Below, piece after piece: positions 17,461 to 28,000 of a stretch of DNA of 64,000 nt. Under the pieces are notes generated by a model. The model worked only from the letters and a program-made list of their open reading frames with translations, was not told where the DNA came from and made no database searches. Each line of letters starts with the position of its first letter. The stretch's first letter is position 1. Both the position numbers and the translations under genes were made by a program. Source of the stretch: Sphingosinicella sp. (lineage in GTDB: Bacteria; Pseudomonadota; Alphaproteobacteria; Sphingomonadales; Sphingomonadaceae); assembly GCF_013911755.1 (NCBI RefSeq), contig NZ_JACESP010000023.1, forward strand, positions 1 to 64,000, written 5' to 3'.

Positions 17461-18753
17461 CTATGCGGCCAACGCGCTCCAGCGCGTTTCCCAGTCGCTC
17501 AGATCCCACGCGTCGGGGTCTTCGGAAGAAACGATGGCATCACCCTCTGCATTCGTCAGCAGATTGATGTCCTGCGGCGGAATCGGTGCGCCGTGCGCGA
17601 TCGAGAAGAACGCGCGCACGATGGGCTTTGTGAGGTCGGCGGCGTTGATGTCGAGCACGAAGGCGAGGTGACCCGACCGCAGCTTCACGAGCGTGCCCAC
17701 CGGATAAATGCCCACGCTGCGGATGAATGCGGTGAGGATGTCGGTATCGAAGTGCCCGCGCCAGCTGAACATGGTCTTCAGCGCCTTGTTCGCCCCCCAT
17801 GCAATCTTGTACGGGCGGTTGGAGGTGAGCGCGTCATAGACGTCGCAGATTGCCCCCATACGCGAAAACAGCGTGATCTGACCGCCCTTCAGCCGTTCCG
17901 GATAGCCGGTGCCATTCACGCGTTCATGGTGGTGCAGGCAAACGTCGAGCGCCATGTCCGGCACGTCGCGGCTGCGCCGGAGCAGCGCATGGCCGCGCTC
18001 CGGGTGTGTTTTCATGATCGAGTATTCCTCGTTGGTGAGATCACCCGGCTTGCCAAGCAAGGCTTCGGGCATCGCCATCTTGCCGACGTCGTGAAGCAGC
18101 CCGGCTACGCCCATGTTGCGGAGCATTGCGGCGTCGAAACCGCCGATCTCGCGCCCGAGGTTGATCATCAGCGCCGACACCGCCACCGAATGCACGTAGG
18201 TGTATTCATCCTTCGATTTGAGCCGCAGGATGCTTGTCAGCGCGGAGCGGTTGCGTGCAAGCGATCCGGCGATGTCCTCGACGAGCGGCACAAGCGTGTC
18301 GGCGTTCACGATCCTGCCCAGCCTTGCCTGATCGTAGAGCTCGGTCATCACGCGCTTGGCATGCGCCGCTACGGTGTTTGCGCGGCTGAACTCCTCCGCC
18401 ATGCTGCAGGGTGCGTCCGATGCGACTGCAGTGATCGTCGGCAATGTCGGCGGATTGATCGGAACGACGACCTCGGCGGGGGCCGCAACGGCGGCTGGCC
18501 TCCCCGCTGCCGGCTTCGCTTCGTTTTCTTCCTGAAAGATGGCTCTTGCGCGGGGCTTTTCCCCCTCGATGTCGAGACCTTTCTCGGTATCGATAAGCAC
18601 GCCGTCGATTCGGCTTCCGACCAGGGCTGCGACGTCGGCCGGATCGGTAAGAAGGAAGCCAGCCTTCAGAAAGGGATGGGAAAACCATGACCCTTCCATC
18701 GAATGAATGAACATGCCGGACTTGATCTGGTCGCGCCGAATTCGCCTGAGCAC
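17461..18753 (-). CDS. HD-GYP domain protein, probable cyclic-di-GMP phosphodiesterase
   Basis: The protein of about 430 residues starts with a DUF3391 domain (RIRRDQIKSGMFIHSMEGSW). A HD-GYP hydrolase domain follows, with LLHDVGKMAMP for the HD metal pair and HHERVNGTGYPERLKG for the GYP motif, all intact. It should break down cyclic di-GMP in the cytoplasm and so affect motility and biofilm. The GTG at 18753 has AGGAA seven bases upstream and fits the family start; the ATG at 18801 has no ribosome binding site. Confidence 0.87.
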   Translation of the reverse strand: MLRRIRRDQIKSGMFIHSMEGSWFSHPFLKAGFLLTDPADVAALVGSRIDGVLIDTEKGLDIEGEKPRARAIFQEENEAKPAAGRPAAVAAPAEVVVPINPPTLPTITAVASDAPCSMAEEFSRANTVAAHAKRVMTELYDQARLGRIVNADTLVPLVEDIAGSLARNRSALTSILRLKSKDEYTYVHSVAVSALMINLGREIGGFDAAMLRNMGVAGLLHDVGKMAMPEALLGKPGDLTNEEYSIMKTHPERGHALLRRSRDVPDMALDVCLHHHERVNGTGYPERLKGGQITLFSRMGAICDVYDALTSNRPYKIAWGANKALKTMFSWRGHFDTDILTAFIRSVGIYPVGTLVKLRSGHLAFVLDINAADLTKPIVRAFFSIAHGAPIPPQDINLLTNAEGDAIVSSEDPDAWDLSDWETRWSALAA

Positions 18754-18964
18754 TCGAAGTTCCTGTTTTTGAAGCGCGATTCGCGCCACACCCCGGCGCA
18801 TTTTATGGCACGGCAGCGTTGAACGAGGTGCTGACGGTCAAGGTTAATTTCGTGGAAACGCGAACAAATTCGAGTTGCCTCAAGGGTGCCGGGGCCAATG
18901 TCGCGTCTTGCAGGACGCCAGTGCTGGCTGGCATTACAGGCGCTTGCTTTTGGAGATTATTTGT

Positions 18965-20527
18965 ATGCGTCGTGCTTTTGGAGCCGTGTTGCTCGCCGGA
19001 ATCGTGGGAATCGCAGGGGCGGAAGCGCGCCCTGTCGTCTTTTCGGATCGGGCGCCAGATGGAGGCGCCGCGATTGTTCTGCCGCTTGCCGCGAAGGAGG
19101 ATCTCGCGGTCCGGGGCGTAGCGCTCGACACCGCGACCCGGGAGGCCGTCGGTCGGGCACTCGAATCGGCTGCGTTTGACTATGCAGCGAAATCCACGCT
19201 TGTGCTGCGCGGCATCGGGGACTGGCAGCAGATCGTCGTGATCGGTGCGAAAGATGGAGCGACGACCGCCGGGCTGCAGGACATCGGCGGGATCGCGGCG
19301 CAGGAGACCGCATCGGCGGATGGACCTGTCGCCCTCCTTGCGTCGGGCCTTGCGCCGAATGTGCCGGATGCCGCTGCCAATCTCGCCGTGGGCGCCGAAC
19401 TCGGCGGCTACAGTTTCGATCGCTACAAGGCGCCGCCGCAAAAGCCCCGCGCGGCTGGACGCGATGCACCCCTCACCGTGGTGGGCGCGCCAGGCGCGGA
19501 AAGCTATGCCAGAGAAGGCAGGGCGCTCGTCGAGGGCGTCACGCTCGCGCGCGACCTCATCAGCGAGCCCTCGAACGTCAAATACCCTGAAGTGTTCGTC
19601 GAGCGTGTGCGCGATGCGTTCAAAGGTGTCGCCAAAGTGCGGATCGAGGCGCTCGGCGTTCCCGAGATGGAAAAGCTCGGCATGGGCGCGATTCTCAGCG
19701 TCGGCAAAGGTTCGCCGCGCCCGCCGCGCATGCTCATCGTCGAATATGGCGGGGGCGGCAGCGAGGCGCCCATCGTGCTCGCGGGCAAGGGGATCACTTT
19801 CGATTCCGGGGGCGTCTCCCTGAAACCCGGCCTCGGAATGTGGCGGATGCGGACCGACATGGCGGGCGCCGCCGCCGTGATGGGTACGACGCTTTCACTG
19901 GCGAAGAGCGGCGCTGCGGTGAACGTAGTGGCGGTGGCGGCGCTCGCCGAGAATATGCCCGATGGCGGGGCGACACGCCCCGGCGATGTCGTGAAGGCTT
20001 ACAACGGCAAGACGATCGAGGTGACGAATACGGACGCCGAAGGCCGTCTCGTCCTCGCCGACGCCGTGTCCTACGCGGAGGCACGCTTCAAGCCTGCTGC
20101 CATCGTCGACATCGCGACGCTCACCGGCGCCGTCGGTGGGGCGCTCGGGGACGACTATGCTGGCCTCTTCAGCCGCCACGATGCACTCGCCGCGCAACTT
20201 ACGGCTGCGGGCAAGGCTGTCGGTGAGCCGCTCTGGCAACTGCCGCTTCATGCCGCCTATGCCGAAACAATGAAGTCAGGTGTCGCCGACCTTCTGAACT
20301 CCGCCGAAGGCGGCAGACCGGGCGCGGGCCTCGGCGCGCACTTCATCGGCGCGTTCGTGAAGCCCGAAACACCGTGGGCGCACCTCGACGTGGCCTTCAC
20401 CGTGTGGGCCGACAAGGGCCAGCCAACGGCGCCGAAGGGCGCGGTCGGCTACGGGGTGCGTCTGCTCGACGATTTCGCCCGCAACTGGAAGCCGGTCCCG
20501 CGCACGGCGGGCGAGGGCGGCCGCTAA
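18965..20527 (+). CDS. pepA: Exported leucyl aminopeptidase (M17)
   Basis: This M17 metallopeptidase of 520 residues has a signal peptide (FGAVLLAGIVGIAGAEA), so it probably acts in the periplasm, unlike cytoplasmic PepA. The catalytic domain has KGITFDSGGVSLKP, MRTDMAGAAAVMG and the family signature NTDAEGRLVLADAV, which hold the two metal ligands. The start at 18965 directly precedes the signal peptide and has GGAG nine bases upstream. It could process peptides imported from outside. Confidence 0.9.
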   Translation: MRRAFGAVLLAGIVGIAGAEARPVVFSDRAPDGGAAIVLPLAAKEDLAVRGVALDTATREAVGRALESAAFDYAAKSTLVLRGIGDWQQIVVIGAKDGATTAGLQDIGGIAAQETASADGPVALLASGLAPNVPDAAANLAVGAELGGYSFDRYKAPPQKPRAAGRDAPLTVVGAPGAESYAREGRALVEGVTLARDLISEPSNVKYPEVFVERVRDAFKGVAKVRIEALGVPEMEKLGMGAILSVGKGSPRPPRMLIVEYGGGGSEAPIVLAGKGITFDSGGVSLKPGLGMWRMRTDMAGAAAVMGTTLSLAKSGAAVNVVAVAALAENMPDGGATRPGDVVKAYNGKTIEVTNTDAEGRLVLADAVSYAEARFKPAAIVDIATLTGAVGGALGDDYAGLFSRHDALAAQLTAAGKAVGEPLWQLPLHAAYAETMKSGVADLLNSAEGGRPGAGLGAHFIGAFVKPETPWAHLDVAFTVWADKGQPTAPKGAVGYGVRLLDDFARNWKPVPRTAGEGGR

Positions 20528-20570
20528 CCAGAAAAAGCTGCTTCCTGAAAGGGAGGGATGAGGAGGCGGC

Positions 20571-21644
20571 CTAACCCGCCTTCATCGTCTTTTCCGCCTG
20601 CGCCCATGCGAGCTTGGCAAGCGGCACCAGCCGTTCGCTCATCGCGGCGGCGTGGGCGTTGGAGGCCGTGCCCCGGATCAGCCGGCCCTTGATGCCGTGG
20701 ATGATCGCCGCGAGGCGGAACATGTTGAAGGCGATGTAGAAATCGAGATTGGGAATGCCGCTGCGCCCGGTGCGGCGGCAATAGGCCTCCACGTATTCGG
20801 CTTCGCTCGGGATGCCGAGTGCCGCGAGATCCTTGCCGGCGAGCCCGGCGGTCTCTTCGGGCGGCATTCGGTACATCATCAGGTGATAGGTGAAGTCGGC
20901 GAGCGGGTGGCCGAGCGTCGAAAGCTCCCAGTCCAGCACCGCGAGCACCTTCGGCTCGGTGGGATGGAAAATCATGTTGTCGGCGCGGTAGTCGCCGTGC
21001 ACCACACTCGTCTCGTCTCCCGGCGGGATGTTCGCGGGCAGCCACTCACACAGCCGGTCCATCTCCGCGAAGTGTCCCGCCTGTTCGTCGTCCTTGTATT
21101 GCCCCGCCCAGCGCCCGATCTGGCGGGCGAAATAACTGCCGGGTTTCCCGAAGTCGCCGAGGCCGATCGCTTCGGGATCGAAGTTGTGGAGGTCTGCGAT
21201 GGTCTTGTTCATCGCGTCGAAGTGCGCGGCGCGGCTTGCGGGGGCTTCGCCTGGAAATGACGTGTCCCACACCACGCGCCCGTCCACGCAGTCCATCACA
21301 TAGAACCACGTGCCGATCACATCCTCGTCGGTGCAGAGGCCGTAAGCGCGCGCAACCGGGAAGCCCTGCGCATAAAGCGCGCTGATGACCTTGTATTCGC
21401 GGTCCACTGCGTGCGCGGATTTCAGGAGCTGCCCCGGCGGCTTGCGCCGCATCACGTAGGCCTTCGCGGGCGTCACCAGCTTGTAGGTCGGGTTCGACTG
21501 GCCGCCCTTGAACTGTTCGACCGTCAGCGGGCCTTTGTAGTCCTCCACATTCGCCTGCATCCAGTCTGCGAGCCTCGCCTCGTCGAAGCGATGCGCCTCG
21601 CGGACGGCCTGCGTTCCGGAGAACTGTTCCTGCTTGCTGGTCAC
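20571..21644 (-). CDS. ACAD10/11-like phosphotransferase family protein
   Basis: This 357-residue kinase-fold protein has VHGDYRADNMIFHP and LAVLDWELSTLGHPLADFTYH, the catalytic and metal-binding loops of the APH family in the form found in ACAD10/ACAD11. Eukaryotic relatives phosphorylate 4-hydroxy acids linked to CoA for beta-oxidation. The GTG at 21644 has GGAGGAA eight bases upstream, formed by the last codons of purD, so the two genes are coupled with a five-base gap. Pairing with purD is probably co-transcription without shared function. Confidence 0.84.
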   Translation of the reverse strand: MTSKQEQFSGTQAVREAHRFDEARLADWMQANVEDYKGPLTVEQFKGGQSNPTYKLVTPAKAYVMRRKPPGQLLKSAHAVDREYKVISALYAQGFPVARAYGLCTDEDVIGTWFYVMDCVDGRVVWDTSFPGEAPASRAAHFDAMNKTIADLHNFDPEAIGLGDFGKPGSYFARQIGRWAGQYKDDEQAGHFAEMDRLCEWLPANIPPGDETSVVHGDYRADNMIFHPTEPKVLAVLDWELSTLGHPLADFTYHLMMYRMPPEETAGLAGKDLAALGIPSEAEYVEAYCRRTGRSGIPNLDFYIAFNMFRLAAIIHGIKGRLIRGTASNAHAAAMSERLVPLAKLAWAQAEKTMKAG

Positions 21645-21649
21645 GCCGT

Positions 21650-22924
21650 TTATTCCTCCCGCGCTATGGCTCTCCAACCGATATCTGACCTGTAGAAGCC
21701 TTCCGACCACCTGATCTTTTCGGCAGCCGCATAGGCCCGGTCGCGCGCCTCGCGTACGCTCTTGCCCGTGGCGGTGACATTGAGCACCCGGCCGCCGTTC
21801 GCAATCAATCGGCCCTCGGCATCGCGCGCGGTGCCTGCATGGAAGATCACGACGCCTTCGCCGGCCGCCGTCTCGGTGCCTTCGATCACCGTGCCCTTCT
21901 TAGGCGTGCCCGGATACCCCTCCGCCGCCATCACCAGCGTCAGCGCCGGGGCATCGTGCCACTGGACGCTGACGTGTTCGAGGCCGCCGTCTACCGCGGC
22001 GAGCAGGACCGGTACGATATCGGACTTCATGCGCAGCATCAGCACCTGGCATTCCGGGTCGCCGAAGCGCGCGTTGTATTCGATCAGCTGGGGGCCGGTC
22101 TCGGTCAGCATCAGCCCGGCATAAAGCACGCCCACGTAGGGCATGCCTTCCGCCGCCATCGCGTCCACCGTCGGCTGTACGATCTCGCGCATCACCTGCG
22201 CTTCAAGCGCGGGCGTCAGCACCGGCGCGGGCGAATAGGCGCCCATGCCGCCGGTGTTCGGCCCGGTATCGCCGTCGCCGACGCGCTTGTGATCCTGCGC
22301 GGATGCTAGGGGGAGGGCGGTCTTGCCGTCCACGAGCGCGAAGAAGCTCGCCTCCTCGCCGGTCAGGAACGCCTCGATCACCACCTCCGCGCCTGCCGCG
22401 CCGAAGCTGCCGCCGAACATATCGTCGATCGCAGCGTCCGCATCTTCGCGCGTTTCGGCGATGATGACGCCCTTGCCCGCCGCAAGCCCGTCCGCCTTGA
22501 TAACGATGGGCAGCCCGCGCCCCGCCGCATAGGCCTTTGCCGCGCCCGCGTCGGTGAAACGCTCATACGCGGCGGTCGGGATTCCCGCGCGCTTGCACAA
22601 ATCCTTGGTGAAACCTTTCGAACCTTCGAGCTGCGCGGCCTTGGCGGTCGGTCCGAACGCCTTGATGCCCGCCGCTGTCAGCGCGTCTACCAGCCCCTCG
22701 ACGAGCGGCTGCTCGGGCCCCACGACGACGAGGCCCACACTATTCGCGCGGCAGAAGTCAATCACCGCTCCGTGGTCGGCGGTGTTCATCGGCACGCATG
22801 CGCACACCTCGGCGATGCCGGCGTTTCCCGGCGTGCACCAGAGCGTGTCGCACAGCGGCGACTGAGTGATTTTCCAGGCGAGCGCATGTTCGCGGCCGCC
22901 GCTTCCAATGAGGAGGATGTTCAT
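21650..22924 (-). CDS. purD: Phosphoribosylamine-glycine ligase
   Basis: GAR synthetase joins glycine to phosphoribosylamine in purine synthesis. The 424-residue protein has the complete ATP-grasp architecture: [18 protein letters not shown] at the start, [13 protein letters not shown] in the ATP site, and [15 protein letters not shown] and [12 protein letters not shown] near the active site. It is divergent from xseA with 44 bases between starts. Confidence 0.96.
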   Translation of the reverse strand: MNILLIGSGGREHALAWKITQSPLCDTLWCTPGNAGIAEVCACVPMNTADHGAVIDFCRANSVGLVVVGPEQPLVEGLVDALTAAGIKAFGPTAKAAQLEGSKGFTKDLCKRAGIPTAAYERFTDAGAAKAYAAGRGLPIVIKADGLAAGKGVIIAETREDADAAIDDMFGGSFGAAGAEVVIEAFLTGEEASFFALVDGKTALPLASAQDHKRVGDGDTGPNTGGMGAYSPAPVLTPALEAQVMREIVQPTVDAMAAEGMPYVGVLYAGLMLTETGPQLIEYNARFGDPECQVLMLRMKSDIVPVLLAAVDGGLEHVSVQWHDAPALTLVMAAEGYPGTPKKGTVIEGTETAAGEGVVIFHAGTARDAEGRLIANGGRVLNVTATGKSVREARDRAYAAAEKIRWSEGFYRSDIGWRAIAREE

Positions 22925-22968
22925 GGCCGGGCCTTGTAGTGCGTGCGCCGAGCGCTTAGCAACGCCTC

Positions 22969-24372
22969 ATGGACGCTGCCGGCAACGCCCACGAATTCAC
23001 CGTCTCCGAACTCTCCTCGGCGCTGAAGCGCAGTATCGAGGATCAATTCGGCAATGTGCGCCTGCGCGGCGAGATTTCGGGCTGGAAAGTGCCCGCCTCG
23101 GGCCACGCCTATTTCGCGCTGAAGGACGATGCCGCGCTGATCGACGCGGTGATGTGGAAGGGCCAGCGCGCGCGCCTCAATTTCCGGCCCGAGGACGGCA
23201 TGGAGGTGGTCGCCACGGGCCGCCTCACCACCTATCCGGGCCGCTCCAAATATCAGATCGTCGTCGAATCGCTGGAGCTGGCGGGGGAGGGTGCGCTCCT
23301 CGCGATGATCGAGCGGCGCAAGGCGATGCTCGCCGCCGAGGGGCTGTTCGCGCCTGAGCGCAAGCGGCCGATTCCGTGGCTGCCGGAGCTGATCGGCGTC
23401 GTCACCTCCCCCACGGGCGCGGTCATCCGCGACATCCTGCACCGGCTGGGAGACCGTTTCCCGCGCGACGTGCTCGTCTGGCCGGTGAAGGTGCAGGGGG
23501 AGGGCGCCGCCGAGGACATCGCGGCGGCGATCCGCGGTTTCCACGCCGTGCCGCGCCGACCGGACGTTATCATCGTCGCCCGCGGCGGCGGCTCCATTGA
23601 GGATCTGATGGCCTTCAACGAGGAGATCGTCGTGCGCGCCGCCGCCGCGTCCGAAATCCCGCTCATCAGCGCCGTCGGCCACGAGACCGACACCACGCTC
23701 ATCGATTTCGCCTCGGATCGCCGCGCGCCCACACCCACCGCTGCAGCCGAACTTGCCGTTCCGGTGCGCGCCGAACTGGTTGCGGGCGTATCGTCCTTCG
23801 CCGCTCGTCTCGATCGCTGCATCGCGAAAACTGTCGAGGTCCGCTCTGAGCGCATCCGGCTATGGTCCGCGCGCTTGCCGACTCCAAGCGCGATCCTTGG
23901 GATGAAGACGCAGCGCCTTGATGACGTAGGCGAGCGGCTGCCCCGCGCCCTCCGGGCGGGGCTTCAACAATGGCAGGGCCGTTATGCCCAGGCCGCCGAG
24001 CCGCTGCGCGCCGCCATGCGCAGCCGGATCGCCGACGCACGCCACGAGCTCGCTGGCGCTGCGACGCGTCTGCGCCCGACGCTCCTCACAAGCCTTGTCC
24101 AGCGCGCCATGGACCGCGCCGCGTCTTCGGGACGGCTGCTCGAATCGCTCAGCCCGCTCGCCATCCTGTCGCGCGGCTACGCGGTGGTCACGCGGCCCGA
24201 TGGCAGTCTTGTAAAGCGCGCGGACGAAGCGCGCCGCGAGGTTCGCCTTGGCCTGCGCTTCGGCGACAGCCCCGATCCGGTGGAGGTCGTCGTGGGCGGA
24301 GGCGGAGGTGGAGCAAAATCCCGAAAATCGGCTCCGCAGGGCGATGCACCCTTGCAGGCGAAGCTCCTGTAG
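22969..24372 (+). CDS. xseA: Exodeoxyribonuclease VII large subunit
   Basis: The 467-residue catalytic subunit of the single-strand DNA exonuclease starts with an OB-fold domain (VRLRGEISGWKVPASGHAYF). The nuclease core follows, with GVVTSPTGAVIRDIL, ARGGGSIEDLMAFN and SAVGHETDTTLIDFASD, and then a coiled-coil C-terminal region ending in LARGYA-like ILSRGYAVV. The small subunit xseB is not in the window. A DUF2093 gene follows after eight bases. Confidence 0.95.
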   Translation: MDAAGNAHEFTVSELSSALKRSIEDQFGNVRLRGEISGWKVPASGHAYFALKDDAALIDAVMWKGQRARLNFRPEDGMEVVATGRLTTYPGRSKYQIVVESLELAGEGALLAMIERRKAMLAAEGLFAPERKRPIPWLPELIGVVTSPTGAVIRDILHRLGDRFPRDVLVWPVKVQGEGAAEDIAAAIRGFHAVPRRPDVIIVARGGGSIEDLMAFNEEIVVRAAAASEIPLISAVGHETDTTLIDFASDRRAPTPTAAAELAVPVRAELVAGVSSFAARLDRCIAKTVEVRSERIRLWSARLPTPSAILGMKTQRLDDVGERLPRALRAGLQQWQGRYAQAAEPLRAAMRSRIADARHELAGAATRLRPTLLTSLVQRAMDRAASSGRLLESLSPLAILSRGYAVVTRPDGSLVKRADEARREVRLGLRFGDSPDPVEVVVGGGGGGAKSRKSAPQGDAPLQAKLL

Positions 24373-24380
24373 GCGACATT

Positions 24381-24608
24381 ATGTCCGCTATGCTCAAACT
24401 CGGTGAAGGCCGCCCGGCGCGGCTCCAGTATCTTTCCGGCTCCTACCGCGTGCTCCAGCAGGGCGACCACGTGACCTGCGCGGTCACCGGTACGCGCATC
24501 CCGCTGCAGAACCTGCGCTATTGGAGCCACGAGCTTCAGGAAGCCTATGTTTCGGGCGATGCCGCCGCCGCCCGCTATACGGAAATGCGCGCGCTGGGGC
24601 GACTGTAG
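24381..24608 (+). CDS. DUF2093 domain protein
   Basis: This 75-residue protein matches the alphaproteobacterial DUF2093 family (YLSGSYRVLQQGDHVTCAV and LQNLRYWSHELQEAY). It is a small beta-rich protein with a single Cys and no known function. It follows xseA by eight bases, a conserved arrangement in sphingomonads. The larger frame upstream is a shadow of xseA. Confidence 0.87.
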   Translation: MSAMLKLGEGRPARLQYLSGSYRVLQQGDHVTCAVTGTRIPLQNLRYWSHELQEAYVSGDAAAARYTEMRALGRL

Positions 24609-25022
24609 GCAAGCGAAGTTCCTCTGATCTGGCGCTTTTTCGAACATTTTCGAAAGACCGGCACCTTTCAGCTTGGCAGGTTTCCCCCTCGATTGATTTC
24701 AACCGCGTTTTTCGCTCGCCCTAGCGAAAACGCTATTGCACAGTAATAAAATTACAATTTTTCTGCCATTTTCGTTACCTGCTTGCACTGAGTGTGTCCA
24801 AGCCGTCACAGTGTAAATTCGAAGCGCTCGCTCGCTCCGCGGGCTGCTTTACACTTCAATAATATTCCAAGACAAACGCGGAAGGTCCGTAATGGACTGC
24901 ATCGGCGTGTGTTTTTGTATCTGAAACGAAAAAAAGAAGCCTGAATAGGCGTGTTTCGTGATGGTGCAGAGGTGCAACACATGTCGATGACGAAACTGGG
25001 ACAATGTTAAAAGGACTGGGAT
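24609..25022. other. AT-richer intergenic region upstream of the first TonB receptor
   Basis: These 414 bases contain no supported gene. A hairpin at 24709-24730 may end the xseA-DUF2093 transcript. AGTGTAAA (24810-24817) and TTTACACT (24848-24855) form an 8-bp inverted repeat 30 bases apart, a possible operator for the receptor gene. The last part holds the receptor's ribosome binding site AAGGA at 25011-25015. Base composition drops clearly compared with the genes on both sides. Confidence 0.6.
24709..24730 (+). terminator. Possible terminator after xseA-DUF2093
   Basis: TTTTCGCT (24709-24716) pairs with AGCGAAAA (24723-24730) around a six-base loop. The stem is short and no T-run follows, so terminator function is uncertain. 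Confidence 0.35.
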
Positions 25023-28000
25023 GTGAACAACGCGAAATTTTCGCTCTATCGGCGTGCGCTGCATACAAGCAGTGTACTTGTGACCGCAGCGGCGATCGCC
25101 GCTCCCGCGTTCGCACAGGAGCAGGAAGCCGAAGTTTCTGTGGAAGATGTTATCGTCGTCACGGGTTCGCGTATCGCGTCTCCCGTCGATGTGTCGACGG
25201 CACCGTTGCAGATCGTCAATGATCAGACGATCAAGGACTCGGGTGCCACCAACATCCAGGAACTGCTTCTCGAGAATCCGGCGTTTGGTACGCCTGCGCT
25301 GAGCCGCACGAACTCGGCGTTCCTCACGTCGGGCACGGGTGTCGCGACGGTCGATCTTCGCGACCTTGGGTCGGATCGCACGCTTGTTCTCGTCAATGGA
25401 CGCCGCGTCGTCGCCGGCCTGCCCGGCAGCGCCACGGTCGATCTCAACGTCATCCCGACGCAGTTCCTGGAGCGTGTCGACGTTCTCACCGGCGGTGCCT
25501 CGTCGCTGTACGGTTCGGATGCCATCGCCGGCGTTGTGAACTTTGTCTACAAGCGGGATTTCGAGGGTCTTGAGGCGAACGCGCAATACGGCATCACCGA
25601 GCGCGGGGACGACCGCCGTTATCAGGCGAACGTCACCGTCGGCACCAATTTCGCCGACGATCGCGGCAACATCATGGTGCACTTCGGCTATTCGAAGGAA
25701 GGCGGCGTCCTTTCGCGCCAGCGCAAGAACACGTTCCTCGATGACGCCTCTGTCGGCGCTTTCATCACGGGCGACATGGCGGATTGGGCGACGGGCATTG
25801 AACCGTTCCTGTCCAGCTTCCCTCCTCAGGGCCGTTTCATCATCCCGGATGATCCCAATGTCGCAGGCAATCAGGGTACTACCTTCACCTATGATGCGAA
25901 CGGTCAGCTGCGTCCGTGCTTCTCCACCAATGGTGGCACAGCGCCCGCCACCTGCGGCGCGTTCGCGGGTCAGCCGATCGGTCCGGACGGTTTCAACCGT
26001 CAGGCCTTCCGCACGATCGCGGTGCCGGTGCAGCGTTATCTGTTCGCCGCTGCCGGTCACTACGAGTTTACCGAGGGCACAAACTTCTTCTTCGAAGGCA
26101 CATTCAACCGCACAGAATCCTCTCGCATCATTGAGCCGTTCGCGCTTGAGTCGGGTGGCAGCACGGGTATTTTCCCGGCTTCTGGCCTGATGCCGATTGA
26201 ACATCGTGTGCTTGATGAGCAGGGTAATGTCGCCGTTGTCCAGAATCCGCTCGTTCCGCAGGCGATCTTTGATGCCGCGCGCGACAATGACGGTGACGGT
26301 CTCCGTGACATCGGGTTTGCCCGTCGTCTCGCCGAGGTCGGCAACCGCACCGGTTCGACATCGCGTGACTTCTTCCGCTTTGTCGTTGGTTTCGACGGCA
26401 CGCTGTTCGATGACCGCTTCAATTGGGATGTCAGCTACAACTACGGCAAGACCATCGAAAATCAGGTCTCGAGCGGTCAGGTCAATGTTGCCAACTTCCG
26501 TGACGGCCTCTCCGTTATGGTCGACGTCGATGATGTGAACGGCAACGGCAGTACGTCGGATTATGTCTGCACCAGTGCAGAAGCCCGTGCGAACGGCTGC
26601 GTTCCCGTCAATATCTTCGGCGCGGGCAATATCAGCCCCGAAGCGCTTGCGTATATCGATGCGCAGGGCACGTTCCAGACCGAGATCACGCAGCAGGTGG
26701 TTCAGGCGAACCTTTCCGGTGAACTGTTCCAGCTGCCGGCAGGTCCGGTTGGTATCGCCACGGGTGTCGAGTACCGCAAGGAGTCGAGCAAGGAAGACAA
26801 CGACGCGCTCACCAATGCGGGCATGAACGCCGGCAACAAGATTCCGGATACGGCGGGATCGTTCGATGTCGCTGAAGCGTATCTCGAGGTTCGCGTGCCG
26901 ATTCTCGCTGATACACCGGGCTTCCAGCTGCTCGATGTCGGCGGCTCGGTTCGCGTTGCGGACTATTCCACCGTGGGCACGGTCTACAGCTACGCCGGTA
27001 CAGCGACGTGGAAGCCGGTGGACGATATTCGTTTCCGCGGGACCTACTCGCGTGCGGTTCGCGCTCCGAATATCGGCGAGCTTTACTCGGGTCTATCTCA
27101 GACCTTCCCGTCCGGTATCAACGATCCGTGCGACGGCGTCGGGCCGACGGGCGGCGGTACGGTGGGCGACATCTGCCGTTCGCAGCCGGGTGTCAACGCG
27201 AACATTGCCGCTAACGGCGTGTTCACGCTGAATCAGGCTGACCAGCAGGGCATCAGCGGCTTCAATGGCGGTAACCCCGACCTTGAAGAGGAAAAGGCGG
27301 ACTCCTGGACACTGGGTGCCGTGATCACGCCGCGTTCGCTCGGGCTCAACAACCTGTCGCTCTCGATCGACTACTACAACATCAACGTGAAGAACGTGAT
27401 TGCGGCACCGGGTCGTGGGTTCACCCTCGATCAGTGCTTCAACAAGGCCAATCCGACGTACTGCGATCTCGTCACCCGCCGTCCGGCCGCGACGGCAGTG
27501 AACAGCGCTGGCTCGATCGAGTTTATTGATGCCATCAACGTCAACGGCGCGTCGTGGAAGACCGAAGGTCTCGACGTTGTGCTGAACTACCGCTCGGGTC
27601 TCGACGCGATCGGCGCAGGCGGAACGGTCAGCGCTCAGGTAGCCTACACGCGCGTGTTCAAGAACGATTACTTCCCGGCCGCCGGCGAACCCGCCGATCG
27701 TCAAGCGGGTGAAATCGGCACGGCGAAGGATCGCTTCACGGCAAACCTCGCATACAATGCTGAAAGTGGTTTGCGCGCCAGCCTGACGGGTACGTACATC
27801 GGCAAGTCGTATGAAGACGATCAGTTCTGCTTCGCTTACGGCTATGAGGCGAAGTGCGTTGGCGTGTCGGCCGAGTTCTATCTCGATGCTCAGCTCGGTT
27901 GGAACATCGGTGACAACTTCGAACTGTACTTTGGTGTCGACAACCTGCTCGACAATGATGCGCCGCGGATCCTTTCTGGCACCACGTTCAACACAACGGG

